DNA of 49,615 nucleotides from Christensenella sp. UBA1385 (GTDB taxonomy: Bacteria; Bacillota; Clostridia; Christensenellales; Aristaeellaceae), in contig DBQV01000043.1 of NCBI GenBank assembly GCA_002305755.1, positions 10,592 through 60,206 of the forward strand. Reading direction: 5' to 3'. The notes beneath the pieces were generated by a model. That model saw only the letters and a program-made list of their open reading frames with translations, did no database searches and was not told the origin of the DNA. Below, piece after piece: positions 40,420 to 47,779 of this stretch. The stretch's first letter is position 1; each line of letters begins with the position of its first letter. Made by a program: the position numbers and the translations under genes.

Positions 40420-41187
40420 TCAGCCGAAGCGATAGCCCGTCATGGAGAGGGACCCCAGCAGGCAGCCTTCGTTGAACACCGTGATCGCATCTCTCTCGTC
40501 CGACGCGCCCAAAGCATAGAGCAGGGGGACGAAGTGCTCCACCGTGCGGAAAGCGAGGGCGGCGCTTTGGCCGGCCTGCCGATAGCGGAGCACGCTGTCG
40601 ATGTCACGGTTCAAGACGGCCTGCCTGATGTAGCCGTCAAACTCCTCGGCCCAGGCGAAGCCGCCGGACAGCCTCCAGTCGATCAGGCCCAGGTTGTGCA
40701 CCACGTTGCCGCTCCCGACGATCAGCACGCCCTCATCGCGCAGCGGAGCGAGCGCGCGGCCCATGGCCAGGTGCCGCTCCATGGGGGCGCGGGCGTCGAT
40801 GCTGAGCAGCACCAGCGGGATATCGGCCTTTGGGTACATGCGCCGCAGCACCGACCAGGCGCCGTGGTCAACCCCCCTGCCGGGGTCGATGCGCGCGCTG
40901 TCGCCCAGCAGCCCGCGCGCGCGGGCGGCCGTTTCCGGCGAGCCTGGCGCCGGGTACACGATGCGGTACAGCTCGTCCGGGAAGCCGTACATATCATAGA
41001 TCATGCCCGGCCGCTCGCCGCCCGTCAGAAGCGTGCCGGCCGTAAACCAGTGGGCGGACACGCACAGTATCTTCTCCGGCCTTGGAAGGCTGCGGCCCAG
41101 TGCCTCCCAGCCCCTTGTATACTCGTTGTCCTCCACGGCGTTCATCGGCGAGCCGTGGCCGATGAACAGCGCTGGCAGCCTGCCCAT
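40420..41187 (-). CDS. ygiD: Extradiol dioxygenase-like protein, YgiD family
   Basis: The 255-residue protein belongs to the LigB-type 4,5-DOPA dioxygenase family. Metal-site blocks are PALFIGHGSPMNAVEDN, ILCVSAHW, the HGAWSVLRRMYP helix and VGSGNVVHNLG. In this family His residues of GHGSP, SAHW and HN bind zinc or iron. E. coli YgiD opens the ring of DOPA, but the physiological substrate is unknown. It is the last gene of a thyA-folA operon, 3 bases after the DAK-like gene. Oxygen-dependent chemistry would be odd in an anaerobe, so another activity is possible. Confidence 0.88.
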   Translation of the reverse strand: MGRLPALFIGHGSPMNAVEDNEYTRGWEALGRSLPRPEKILCVSAHWFTAGTLLTGGERPGMIYDMYGFPDELYRIVYPAPGSPETAARARGLLGDSARIDPGRGVDHGAWSVLRRMYPKADIPLVLLSIDARAPMERHLAMGRALAPLRDEGVLIVGSGNVVHNLGLIDWRLSGGFAWAEEFDGYIRQAVLNRDIDSVLRYRQAGQSAALAFRTVEHFVPLLYALGASDERDAITVFNEGCLLGSLSMTGYRFG

Positions 41188-41190
41188 GGC

Positions 41191-41454
41191 TCAGCCCTGC
41201 AGGCCGTCTGACTGGCGCTGCATGTTTTCCACCACCACATCATAGATGTCACCCAGGGTGGCGCAGTATTCCAGCACCTGCCAGGGCTCGTTGGTGTGGT
41301 AGTGCACCTTGATCAGCTCGTCGTCGCCCACGGCCAGCAGGCTGTCGCCCACGATATTCTGGGAGATGTAGTCGAATATGGCGTCTTCGTCAAGGCCCTT
41401 GCCTTCGATCAGCAGCTGGGTGTCAAACTTGTACTCGATCAGTTCTTCCGACAT
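41191..41454 (-). CDS. Small protein resembling the middle domain of DAK2/FakA-type kinases
   Basis: The 87-residue protein reads EYKFDTQLLIEGKGLDEDAI, then DYISQNIVGDSLLAVGDDEL and IKVHYHTNEPWQVLEYC. This GDSLLVVGDDELIKVHVHT block is diagnostic of the domain between DAK2 and DegV-like parts in FakA/YloV proteins. In full-length FakA the kinase acts on FakB-bound fatty acids; here the ATP-binding DAK2 part is missing, so kinase activity is not expected. It has an AGGAGG site and sits between folA and ygiD in one operon. It could be a regulatory or ligand-binding version. Confidence 0.82.
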   Translation of the reverse strand: MSEELIEYKFDTQLLIEGKGLDEDAIFDYISQNIVGDSLLAVGDDELIKVHYHTNEPWQVLEYCATLGDIYDVVVENMQRQSDGLQG

Positions 41455-41479
41455 AGCGCTTGCCTCCTGTCAATCATTC

Positions 41480-42004
41480 CTATTGTGTTTCAGCTTCTCT
41501 CACGCTTCTGACCAGCCGGTTCACATAGCGGCGGCGCGTGCATACGTAGCCGTTGTCCTGCATCTCATCGCTTTCCTCCGCCAGCTGCCAGCCCGGCCGG
41601 CCGTCCAGCGCGGGGAACCAGCTGTCGGCCCCTTCGGCCCGCGCCCGCACGCACGTCACATAGGCGGCGGTGCAGCAGTCGATCAGCAGGCCGTAGAGCT
41701 GTCCGCCGCCGACCAGGAACACATCGTCCGGCAGGTAGGCGGAGAGGGCCTCGTCCAGCTCCCGCATGGAGCGTGCCACAAGCGCGCCCGGCGCCTCAAA
41801 GCTCTGGCTGCGGCTGAGCACGATGTGGGGCCTGCCGGGCAGGGGCTTGCCGCCGGGGAAGGATTCAAGTGTCGAGCGGCCCATCACCAGCGCCTTGCCC
41901 CTGGTCATGCGCGCGAAATACTTCAGATCCTCCGGCAGGCGGAACAGCATGCCGCCCGCGCGGCCGATGGCCAGGTTCTCATCCACGGCGACAATGGCCT
42001 GCAT
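41480..42004 (-). CDS. folA: Dihydrofolate reductase
   Basis: The 174-residue enzyme reduces dihydrofolate to tetrahydrofolate with NADPH. It shows the start QAIVAVDENLAIGRAGGMLF, LPEDLKYFARMTRGKALVMG, the RSTLESFPGGKPLPGRPHIV loop with NADPH contacts, and VFLVGGGQLYGLLI. The acidic residue for proton transfer is E25 or D26 in RLPEDLKYF. The GAGGAGG ribosome site overlaps the thyA stop, coupling the two. Together they recycle the dihydrofolate produced by thymidylate synthase. Confidence 0.95.
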   Translation of the reverse strand: MQAIVAVDENLAIGRAGGMLFRLPEDLKYFARMTRGKALVMGRSTLESFPGGKPLPGRPHIVLSRSQSFEAPGALVARSMRELDEALSAYLPDDVFLVGGGQLYGLLIDCCTAAYVTCVRARAEGADSWFPALDGRPGWQLAEESDEMQDNGYVCTRRRYVNRLVRSVREAETQ

Positions 42005-42014
42005 GGCGTCCTCC

Positions 42015-42845
42015 TCACTCCGCTATCGGGATGCGCCCCGGCAGCGTATGGAAGCGGTAGCCGTCAAGCGTCGCGTCCTCGGCGGTGAAGGCGTAGAAAT
42101 CGTCCACCGCCGGGTTCAGACGGAATCCGGGGGCGCCGTAGGGCTCGTTTTCGATGATCTCCTCCACCATGGGTACGTGCCTGTCATAGATGTGCGCGTC
42201 CGCGATCACGTGCACCAGCTCGCCCGCCTCGAGGCCGCTCACCTGCGCCAGCATGTGCACCAGCACCGCGTACTGGGCCACGTTCCAGTTGTTGGCCACC
42301 AGCATGTCCTGCGAGCGCTGGTTCAGGATGGCGTTCAGGGTCCTGCCCGATACGTTGAAGGTCACGCTCCAGGCGCAGGGGTAGAGCGCCATGGCGTGCA
42401 GATCCTGGTGCGTGTACAGGCTGGTGATGATACGGCGGGAGGCGGGGTTGTGCTTCAGGTCATAGAGCACGCGGTCCACCTGATCGAACTCGCCTTCTTT
42501 ATATTGATGCTTTACGCCCAGCTGATAGCCGTAGGCGCGGCCGATGCTGCCCTGCTCATCCGCCCATTGGTCCCAGATGCGGCTGCCGAGGTCTTTGATG
42601 TTGTTCGATTTTTTCTGCCAGATCCACAGCAGTTCGTCCACGGCATTCTTGAGCTGCGTTTTGCGGATGGTGAGGATGGGAAACTCTTTTTTCAGATCAT
42701 AGCGGTTGACCAGCCCGAAGAGTTTGACGGTGTGGGCGGGCGCGCCGTCCTCCCATCGGGGGCGGACGGTCTGATCGGTATCCCAGACGCCTTCTTTGAG
42801 GATGCGGCGGCAGTTTTCGATAAACAGGGTATCGGCAAAGCTCAT
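42015..42845 (-). CDS. thyA: Thymidylate synthase
   Basis: The 276-residue enzyme methylates dUMP to dTMP using methylene-tetrahydrofolate. The catalytic cysteine is C157 in ALYPCAWSVTF. Other fixed parts are LTIRKTQLKNAVDELLWIWQ, SRRIITSLY with the phosphate-binding arginines, LNQRSQDMLVANNWNVAQYA and HIYDRHVPMVEE. The start has TAAGGAG, where TAA may be the stop of a small upstream ORF. First full gene of the thyA-folA operon. Confidence 0.97.
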   Translation of the reverse strand: MSFADTLFIENCRRILKEGVWDTDQTVRPRWEDGAPAHTVKLFGLVNRYDLKKEFPILTIRKTQLKNAVDELLWIWQKKSNNIKDLGSRIWDQWADEQGSIGRAYGYQLGVKHQYKEGEFDQVDRVLYDLKHNPASRRIITSLYTHQDLHAMALYPCAWSVTFNVSGRTLNAILNQRSQDMLVANNWNVAQYAVLVHMLAQVSGLEAGELVHVIADAHIYDRHVPMVEEIIENEPYGAPGFRLNPAVDDFYAFTAEDATLDGYRFHTLPGRIPIAE

Positions 42846-42855
42846 GATTGTCTCC

Positions 42856-42956
42856 TTACAAGGTACGGATGATCAGCAGATAGGATACAAGAACAAAGAG
42901 GATGCTGTAAAGGGTGCCGATCAGAGCGAAGCGAGCAGGGGCCGCTTCCAGGTCAT
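42856..42956 (-). pseudogene. Possible small membrane protein ORF before thyA, frameshifted
   Basis: From ATG 42956 the frame is MTWKRPLLASL and stops after 11 codons. The +1 frame of the same stretch is open and reads FALIGTLYSILFVLVSYLLI, then IRTL and TAA (42858-42856), whose TAAGGAG also forms the thyA ribosome site. A one-base correction gives a protein of about 33 residues with one transmembrane helix. Either a real single-pass small protein hidden by an indel, or an 11-residue leader. Confidence 0.42.
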
Positions 42957-42977
42957 GCTGTTTCCATCCGTGGAGAA

Positions 42978-43006
42978 ATTATACAGGATTTCACGATAAA
43001 ACGGAA
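42978..43006 (-). promoter_or_regulatory. Promoter of the thyA-folA operon
   Basis: On the minus strand TATAAT (42983-42978) lies about 135 bases before thyA. The -35 region (TTCCGT, about 43006-43001) is weak. Confidence 0.5.
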
Positions 43007-43168
43007 ACTGTTTGAGGCGCGGATTTCCTTTATATTGGAAATTTGCGGTCATTTCCGCTTTTATGGAAACTCAATCACGACGGACGAGGAAAATGTCAGC
43101 CCGCGTCAGTTCCCGGAGGGAGGAAGGCTTGCTATTGTCTTGCCGCGATAAACAAAAAGGAGGAAAGC
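42985..43168 (+). other. Gap before the terminase pair
   Basis: It contains the thyA promoter on the minus strand and, at the right end, the AAAAAGGAGG ribosome site of the gene at 43169. Open frames running in from 43012 and 43043 have no ribosome sites and look spurious. I see no attachment site or phage-type repeat. Confidence 0.5.
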
Positions 43169-43384
43169 ATGGACAGGGAACCGGGAAAAACCGTCAGGCG
43201 AAAACGATCCGCCCCGTGTGCGGAAACGCTTCGCCGCGAGGCGCTGCGCCAGCTGAAGCAGCGGCTGGAGGAGGGCGAGATGAGCACGGCCGACCTGATC
43301 AGGATCATGGGCATGAGCCTAAAGGAGGAAGAGCGGACGGAAGAGGCGGCGGACTGGGTGCTGGAACTGAAGGAGGAAGCGTGA
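43169..43384 (+). CDS. Small protein coupled to terminase, possible small-subunit-like
   Basis: The 71-residue protein starts at ATG after AAAAAGGAGG. It has a basic start (DREPGKTVRRKRSAPCAETL) and helical remainder (REALRQLKQRLEEGEMSTAD, LIRIMGMSLKEEERTEEAAD). It overlaps the terminase GTG start by 4 bases (GTGA), so it is translated with it. It may be a shortened DNA-binding terminase small subunit, but I cannot recognise that family with confidence. Confidence 0.75.
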   Translation: MDREPGKTVRRKRSAPCAETLRREALRQLKQRLEEGEMSTADLIRIMGMSLKEEERTEEAADWVLELKEEA

Positions 43385-44619
43385 GTACGCGGCGCATCAT
43401 TGTGCCGCCCGAAGCCTTCAACGCCTGCTACAGGCCCTATCTGTGCGCCGGGCAGAGGATACAGATCTACTTCGGCGGGGCGGGCTCGGGCAAGAGCGTG
43501 TTTCTGGCCGGGCGCGCCGCGCTGGACGCGCTGTGCGGCCGCAACACGCTGATCGTGCGTCAGGTGGCCCGCACGCTGCGCGCCAGCTGCTTCAACGAGG
43601 TATGCAAGGCGGCTTCGCGCCTTGGCATCCTGGAAAGCTTTGACGTGAGCCGCAGCGAGCTGACGCTCACCTGCCGCCGCGGCGGGGCGCAGATACTCTT
43701 TTTGGGGCTGGACGACAGCGAGAAGATCAAATCGCTCACGCCCGCGCTGGGCGCGCTGACCGACGTGTGGATAGAGGAGGCCACCGAGTGCCGCTATGAG
43801 GATATGAAGCAGCTGGAAAAGCGTCTGCGCGGCGGGAGCCGCCACAAAAAACGGCTGACCATGAGCTTCAACCCTGTCAGCCGCGGCCACTGGCTGTACC
43901 GCGAGTTTTTCGGCGGCTGGCAGGAGGGGCAGAGGGAGCTGGTCACGGACGAGCTCCTGATCCTGAAGACCACCTACCTGGACAACCGTTTCCTGACGGA
44001 CGATGATCGGGAGCGCTATGCGGGGGAGCGGGACGCCTACTTCCGCCGGGTGTACACGCTGGGGGAATGGGGGGAGATGGCGGGCGCTATCCTGACGAAC
44101 TGGCACGCGGAGGACCTGAGCGCGCTGGCGGTGCGGGCGGAGCGGCTGCGCTTCGGGCTGGACTTCGGCTACGCCCGGGACCCGGCTGCCGCCGTGAAGC
44201 TGATGGCGGATATGGCGGGGCGCCGGGTGTATGTGCTGGAGGAGATGCTGGAGCGCGGCCTTTCCAACGAGGCGCTGGCGGAAAGGCTGCGCGCCCTGAC
44301 GGGCGGCGGGCCCATCGTCTGCGACAGCGCCGAGCCCAAGAGCATCGCGGAGCTGCGCCGCCGCGGCCTGCAGGCGCTGCCGGCGAAAAAGGGACCGGAC
44401 AGCCTCCGCCACGGGCTGCGCTGGCTAGCCGGGATGGAGATCGTGGTGGACCGACGCTGCCGCGGCATGATCGAGGAGCTGGAGAACTACCGCTGGCGCA
44501 AGGCCCCCTCGGGGGAGGAACTGCCCACGCCCCAGGGAGAGGATCACCTGATCGACGCCATGCGATACGCGCTGGAGCAGGACAGCCTGCAGCAGGTGGC
44601 GGAGGCGGGGAAAAGATAA
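43381..44619 (+). CDS. PBSX-family phage terminase large subunit (orphan)
   Basis: The 412-residue protein starts at GTG 43381. The ATPase domain has Walker A GGAGSGKS (32-39) in QIYFGGAGSGKSVFLAGRA, and Walker B in DVWIEEATEC. The nuclease domain has FGLDFGYARDPAA, IVCDSAEPKSIAELRRRGL and a last acidic motif EDHLIDAMRYALEQD. These are the complete catalytic parts of PBSX/XtmB-type terminases that cut and pump phage DNA. No portal, protease, capsid or tail genes follow, as the next gene is an esterase. It is either a prophage relic or a gene used by the host, for example to package DNA into phage-like particles encoded elsewhere. Confidence 0.92.
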   Translation: MSTRRIIVPPEAFNACYRPYLCAGQRIQIYFGGAGSGKSVFLAGRAALDALCGRNTLIVRQVARTLRASCFNEVCKAASRLGILESFDVSRSELTLTCRRGGAQILFLGLDDSEKIKSLTPALGALTDVWIEEATECRYEDMKQLEKRLRGGSRHKKRLTMSFNPVSRGHWLYREFFGGWQEGQRELVTDELLILKTTYLDNRFLTDDDRERYAGERDAYFRRVYTLGEWGEMAGAILTNWHAEDLSALAVRAERLRFGLDFGYARDPAAAVKLMADMAGRRVYVLEEMLERGLSNEALAERLRALTGGGPIVCDSAEPKSIAELRRRGLQALPAKKGPDSLRHGLRWLAGMEIVVDRRCRGMIEELENYRWRKAPSGEELPTPQGEDHLIDAMRYALEQDSLQQVAEAGKR

Positions 44620-44636
44620 AAAATCCGCTCCGGGAC

Positions 44637-44664
44637 TTGACAAGAAAGAATAAACATGCATAAT
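44637..44664 (+). promoter_or_regulatory. Promoter of the esterase gene
   Basis: TTGACA (44637-44642), 16 bases, CATAAT (44659-44664), about 37 bases before ATG 44701. Confidence 0.65.
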
Positions 44665-44700
44665 AAACGCATAAATATAAAAGAAGGGAGAGCGAAGGAT

Positions 44701-46359
44701 ATGACAAAGCTGGTAAAATGCCTGGCCTGCATGCTGTGCGTGCTGATGATCGCGCCGTATTTCGGCGCAAGGGCGGACGACGGCGAATTCTCCGTGACCG
44801 TGCAGGTGCCGGATGATTATGAGGGGGAGCTGAACGGCCGCCTGCTGCTGATGATGGACAGGCAGCCGCCCGAAGAGGGCGGCCAGCTCTACGAGATGCT
44901 GGAGGTGAACGGCATCCCCGTCTTCGGCAAGACCGTTTTCGGCCTGCACGCGGGCGACAGCGTGACCTTCTCCTCCCAGGATGAAGAGATCGAGGGCTGG
45001 CCCTTCCCGCTGTCCCAGCTGCCGGAGGGCGAGTACGCCCTGCAGGCCTTCCTGATCAGGTACACCAGGTTTGAGCGCGCGCAGGGCCCCGCCGTCTGGG
45101 GCATGGCCGATCACGGGGGCGGCGGCAGCTTTGCCGACAACCCCTACAACCTTTACAGCGCCGTACAGACGGGAGATCCTCACGCGGGCGGGGTGCAGCT
45201 GACGCTGGATCAGCAGGTGCCGCTGGGCTACGAGCTGGCCGAGGGGCAGGTGACCCAGCAGGGCAATTATGAGGACACCGAGCAGGTGAAGTACGTGAAG
45301 ATCAGGAGCGAGCTGCTGAGCGAATTCTGGGGTACGGACATGTACCTGGGCGCGAACGTGCTGCTGCCCGCCGGATACGACAGCGGCAAAAAGTACCCCG
45401 TGCTCTACTATCAGGGCCACTGGCCGGGCGGCGGCGCGCCGCTGGGCTTTGGCCGCACCGACCGCGCGAGCTATGAGAGCTTCACCAAGTTCTGGCTTGA
45501 GAGCGCGCCGCAGATGATCGTGGTCACCTTCCGAGACGCCAATATGTTCTACGACACCAGCTATTCTGTGGATTCGGAAAACCTGGGGCCCTACGGCGAG
45601 GCCATCACCACCGAGCTGATCCCCTACATTGAGACGACCTTCGGCGCGGTATCGGAGCCCTGGGCGCGCGCCCTGGCGGGCGGCTCGACCGGCGGATGGG
45701 AGTCGCTGGCCATGCAGGTGTTCTACCCGGATTTCTTCGGGGGCGCCTGGGCCCTTTGCCCCGACGGGGTGGATTTTCACGGCTACCAGATCGTCGACCT
45801 GTATGAGGATGACAACGCCTACTATCTTGACATGGGCTGGAACAAGGTGGCCCGTCCCTCCATGCGCGATGTGAAGGGCAACATCCAGTTCACCATTCAG
45901 GATGAAAACTATTACGAAATGGCCATCGGCGGGCAGGAGGCACTGAGCCTCGGGCAGTGGGCCGTGTGGGAGGCCGTGTACAGCCCGATGAAGGAAAACG
46001 GCTATCCCGCCCGCGTTTGGGACCCCGTGACCGGCGTGATCGACAAGGAGGTCGTGGCCTACTGGCAGCAGCACTATGACCTGAGCTACATCCTGCAGAC
46101 CAACTGGGAGACGCTCGGGCCGAAGCTGAAGGGCAAGATCCACCTGCGCGGCGGCGACATGGACAACTATTACCTGAACCTGGCCCAGTATGAGCTGGGG
46201 GATTGGCTGGCCGGCACCGACTACGAGGGCTACAGCCTGACCTTCCCGCGCAAGGGCCACACCGGCAATATCAGCAACGAGGAGCTGGTGACGGAGATCG
46301 CGCAGCACATGGTCAAATACGGCCCGGCCGAGGCGAAGGAGATACTGGGCATCGAGTGA
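44701..46359 (+). CDS. Exported alpha/beta-hydrolase esterase (esterase-D/enterochelin esterase-like)
   Basis: The 552-residue protein starts at ATG 44701 after GCGAAGGAT, with a signal peptide (KLVKCLACMLCVLMIAPYFGARA). A beta-rich N-terminal part (about 25-215) precedes the hydrolase domain (about 220-545). The nucleophile is S329 in LAGGSTGGWESLAMQ; the acid is likely in WALCPDGVDFH or VWDPVTGVID, and the histidine is in FPRKGHTGN. Such proteins cleave carbohydrate or siderophore esters outside the cell. The N-terminal module (PDDYEGELNGRLLLMMDRQP) is likely a carbohydrate-recognition-like fold. It has its own promoter and is unrelated to the terminase upstream. Confidence 0.85.
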   Translation: MTKLVKCLACMLCVLMIAPYFGARADDGEFSVTVQVPDDYEGELNGRLLLMMDRQPPEEGGQLYEMLEVNGIPVFGKTVFGLHAGDSVTFSSQDEEIEGWPFPLSQLPEGEYALQAFLIRYTRFERAQGPAVWGMADHGGGGSFADNPYNLYSAVQTGDPHAGGVQLTLDQQVPLGYELAEGQVTQQGNYEDTEQVKYVKIRSELLSEFWGTDMYLGANVLLPAGYDSGKKYPVLYYQGHWPGGGAPLGFGRTDRASYESFTKFWLESAPQMIVVTFRDANMFYDTSYSVDSENLGPYGEAITTELIPYIETTFGAVSEPWARALAGGSTGGWESLAMQVFYPDFFGGAWALCPDGVDFHGYQIVDLYEDDNAYYLDMGWNKVARPSMRDVKGNIQFTIQDENYYEMAIGGQEALSLGQWAVWEAVYSPMKENGYPARVWDPVTGVIDKEVVAYWQQHYDLSYILQTNWETLGPKLKGKIHLRGGDMDNYYLNLAQYELGDWLAGTDYEGYSLTFPRKGHTGNISNEELVTEIAQHMVKYGPAEAKEILGIE

Positions 46360-46439
46360 TGCCGCTTGCCTTAAGGATCATCGCGGCGGCGATGCACGAG
46401 TGAATGGGTGTTGGATTCCGTGCTTTGAACAGCGTATCG

Positions 46440-46467
46440 GGCGGAGGGCGCGTTGCCTTCCGCCTTT
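46440..46467 (+). terminator. Terminator after the esterase
   Basis: GGCGGAGGGC (46440-46449) pairs with GCCTTCCGCC (46455-46464) with one G-T pair, then TTT. Weak tail. The rest of the gap 46360-46652 holds no gene that I can support. Confidence 0.6.
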
Positions 46468-46576
46468 GCGTAGGATGGGTGCCTGCAAGATTATGCAACG
46501 CGCATCCTCTTGGCTTGCATTTCCCGCCTTTTCCCGCGGAATTCGCGCCCGCAGAGCCTCCGTTTTGGCTGCTGAC

Positions 46577-46605
46577 TTGCATAAGTAGTATCGGTTCTGT
46601 ATAAT
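46577..46605 (+). promoter_or_regulatory. Promoter of the OppF-type ATPase gene
   Basis: TTGCAT (46577-46582), 17 bases, TATAAT (46600-46605), about 47 bases before the GTG start. Confidence 0.78.
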
Positions 46606-46652
46606 GTTCACATGGAAGGCCTTGGCCGGCGGCCTTCGGGAGGAGAAGAAGA

Positions 46653-47618
46653 GTGGATATGAGCGCGGAGGGCAGCCTGAGAAGGCCGGACGATCCCCTG
46701 ATCGAGGTGAAGGATCTGCACATCGCCTTCGGCGAGCACAGGCACCGCTTCGAGGCCGTGCGGGGCGTCAGCTTTGACATCCGCCGGGGCGAAACCTTCG
46801 GGCTGGTGGGCGAATCCGGCTCCGGCAAAACCTCCATCGGCCGCGCCATCATCCGCGTGTACGAGGCAGCGGCGGGCGAGATCCTCTACGAGGGGGAGCG
46901 CATCTCGGGCAGGATTTCCCCCGAGCTTGACCGAAGGATCACCGGCGACATCCAGATGATCTTTCAGGACCCGATGGCTTCGCTCAACGAGCGGGCGAAG
47001 GTGGATTACATCGTGGCCGAGGGGCTGTACAGCACGGCGCGGCACCTGAAGAAGGCGGAGCGGGAGGAGAAGGTGCGCCGGGCGCTGGAGGATGTGGGCC
47101 TGCTGCCCGAGTTTGCCAGCCGCTTCCCGCATGAGTTTTCGGGCGGCCAGCGCCAGCGCATCGGCATCGCCCGCGCCCTGGTGATGGATCCGAGGTTCAT
47201 CATCGCCGACGAGCCCATCTCCGCCCTGGACGTTTCCATCCGCGCGCAGGTGCTCAACCTGCTCAGCAGGCTGCAGCGCGAGCGGGGGCTCACCTATCTG
47301 TTCATCTCGCACGATCTGTCCGTGATGCGCTTCATCTGCGACAGGATCGCGGTCATCCACCGCGGCCTGCTGGTGGAGATGGCGGACACGGAGCAGCTGT
47401 TCCGCTGCCCCCTGCACCCCTACACGCGCGCCCTGCTCTCGGCCGTGCCCATGCCCAACCCCGAGTGGGAGAAGAAAAAGCAGCCCCTTGTCTACGACGA
47501 ATCACAGCACGATTACAGTAGGGAAGCGCCCGTGTGGCGGGAGCTGGAAAGCGGCCACTTCGTGCTGGCGAGCGCGGCGGAGGCGGAGAGCTATCTCGGC
47601 AGGCTGCGCGCAGGCTGA
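46653..47618 (+). CDS. oppF: Peptide ABC transporter ATPase, OppF/DppF type
   Basis: The 321-residue ATPase starts at GTG 46653, 9 bases after GGGAGGAG; ATG 46659 is possible. Walker A is GESGSGKTS, the signature FSGGQRQRIGIARALVMDP, Walker B FIIADEPISALDVS, and the switch histidine in YLFISHDLS. The C-terminal CPLHPYTRALLSAVPMPNP is the oligopeptide-specific motif that is found in OppD/OppF. OppF normally pairs with OppD and two permeases; those are not upstream, so they may follow the binding protein or lie elsewhere. The C-terminal tail (about 265-321) is longer than strictly needed. Confidence 0.92.
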   Translation: MDMSAEGSLRRPDDPLIEVKDLHIAFGEHRHRFEAVRGVSFDIRRGETFGLVGESGSGKTSIGRAIIRVYEAAAGEILYEGERISGRISPELDRRITGDIQMIFQDPMASLNERAKVDYIVAEGLYSTARHLKKAEREEKVRRALEDVGLLPEFASRFPHEFSGGQRQRIGIARALVMDPRFIIADEPISALDVSIRAQVLNLLSRLQRERGLTYLFISHDLSVMRFICDRIAVIHRGLLVEMADTEQLFRCPLHPYTRALLSAVPMPNPEWEKKKQPLVYDESQHDYSREAPVWRELESGHFVLASAAEAESYLGRLRAG

Positions 47619-47713
47619 GCCCGGTCTAAAATGAAAGAAAAATGGCCTCTCTTTCGTTTTTCTGGGAATATCATCCGAAAACAAAGGATAAACGGATGGA
47701 ACGGGAGACAGAC

Positions 47714-47743
47714 TTGCAAAACTCTCTTGGCACGTGCTAAGAT
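47714..47743 (+). promoter_or_regulatory. Promoter of the OppA-like gene
   Basis: TTGCAA (47714-47719), 18 bases, TAAGAT (47738-47743) with an upstream TGC extension. It gives the binding protein its own transcript separate from oppF. Confidence 0.65.
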
Positions 47744-47779
47744 ACGGATTATCATTTTGAGAATTAAAGGAGGAGAAAC

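Noticed and set aside
46396..46604. Several 60-70 codon ORFs in the gap before oppF
   Set aside because: They overlap a hairpin terminator and a clear promoter, and none has a ribosome site.
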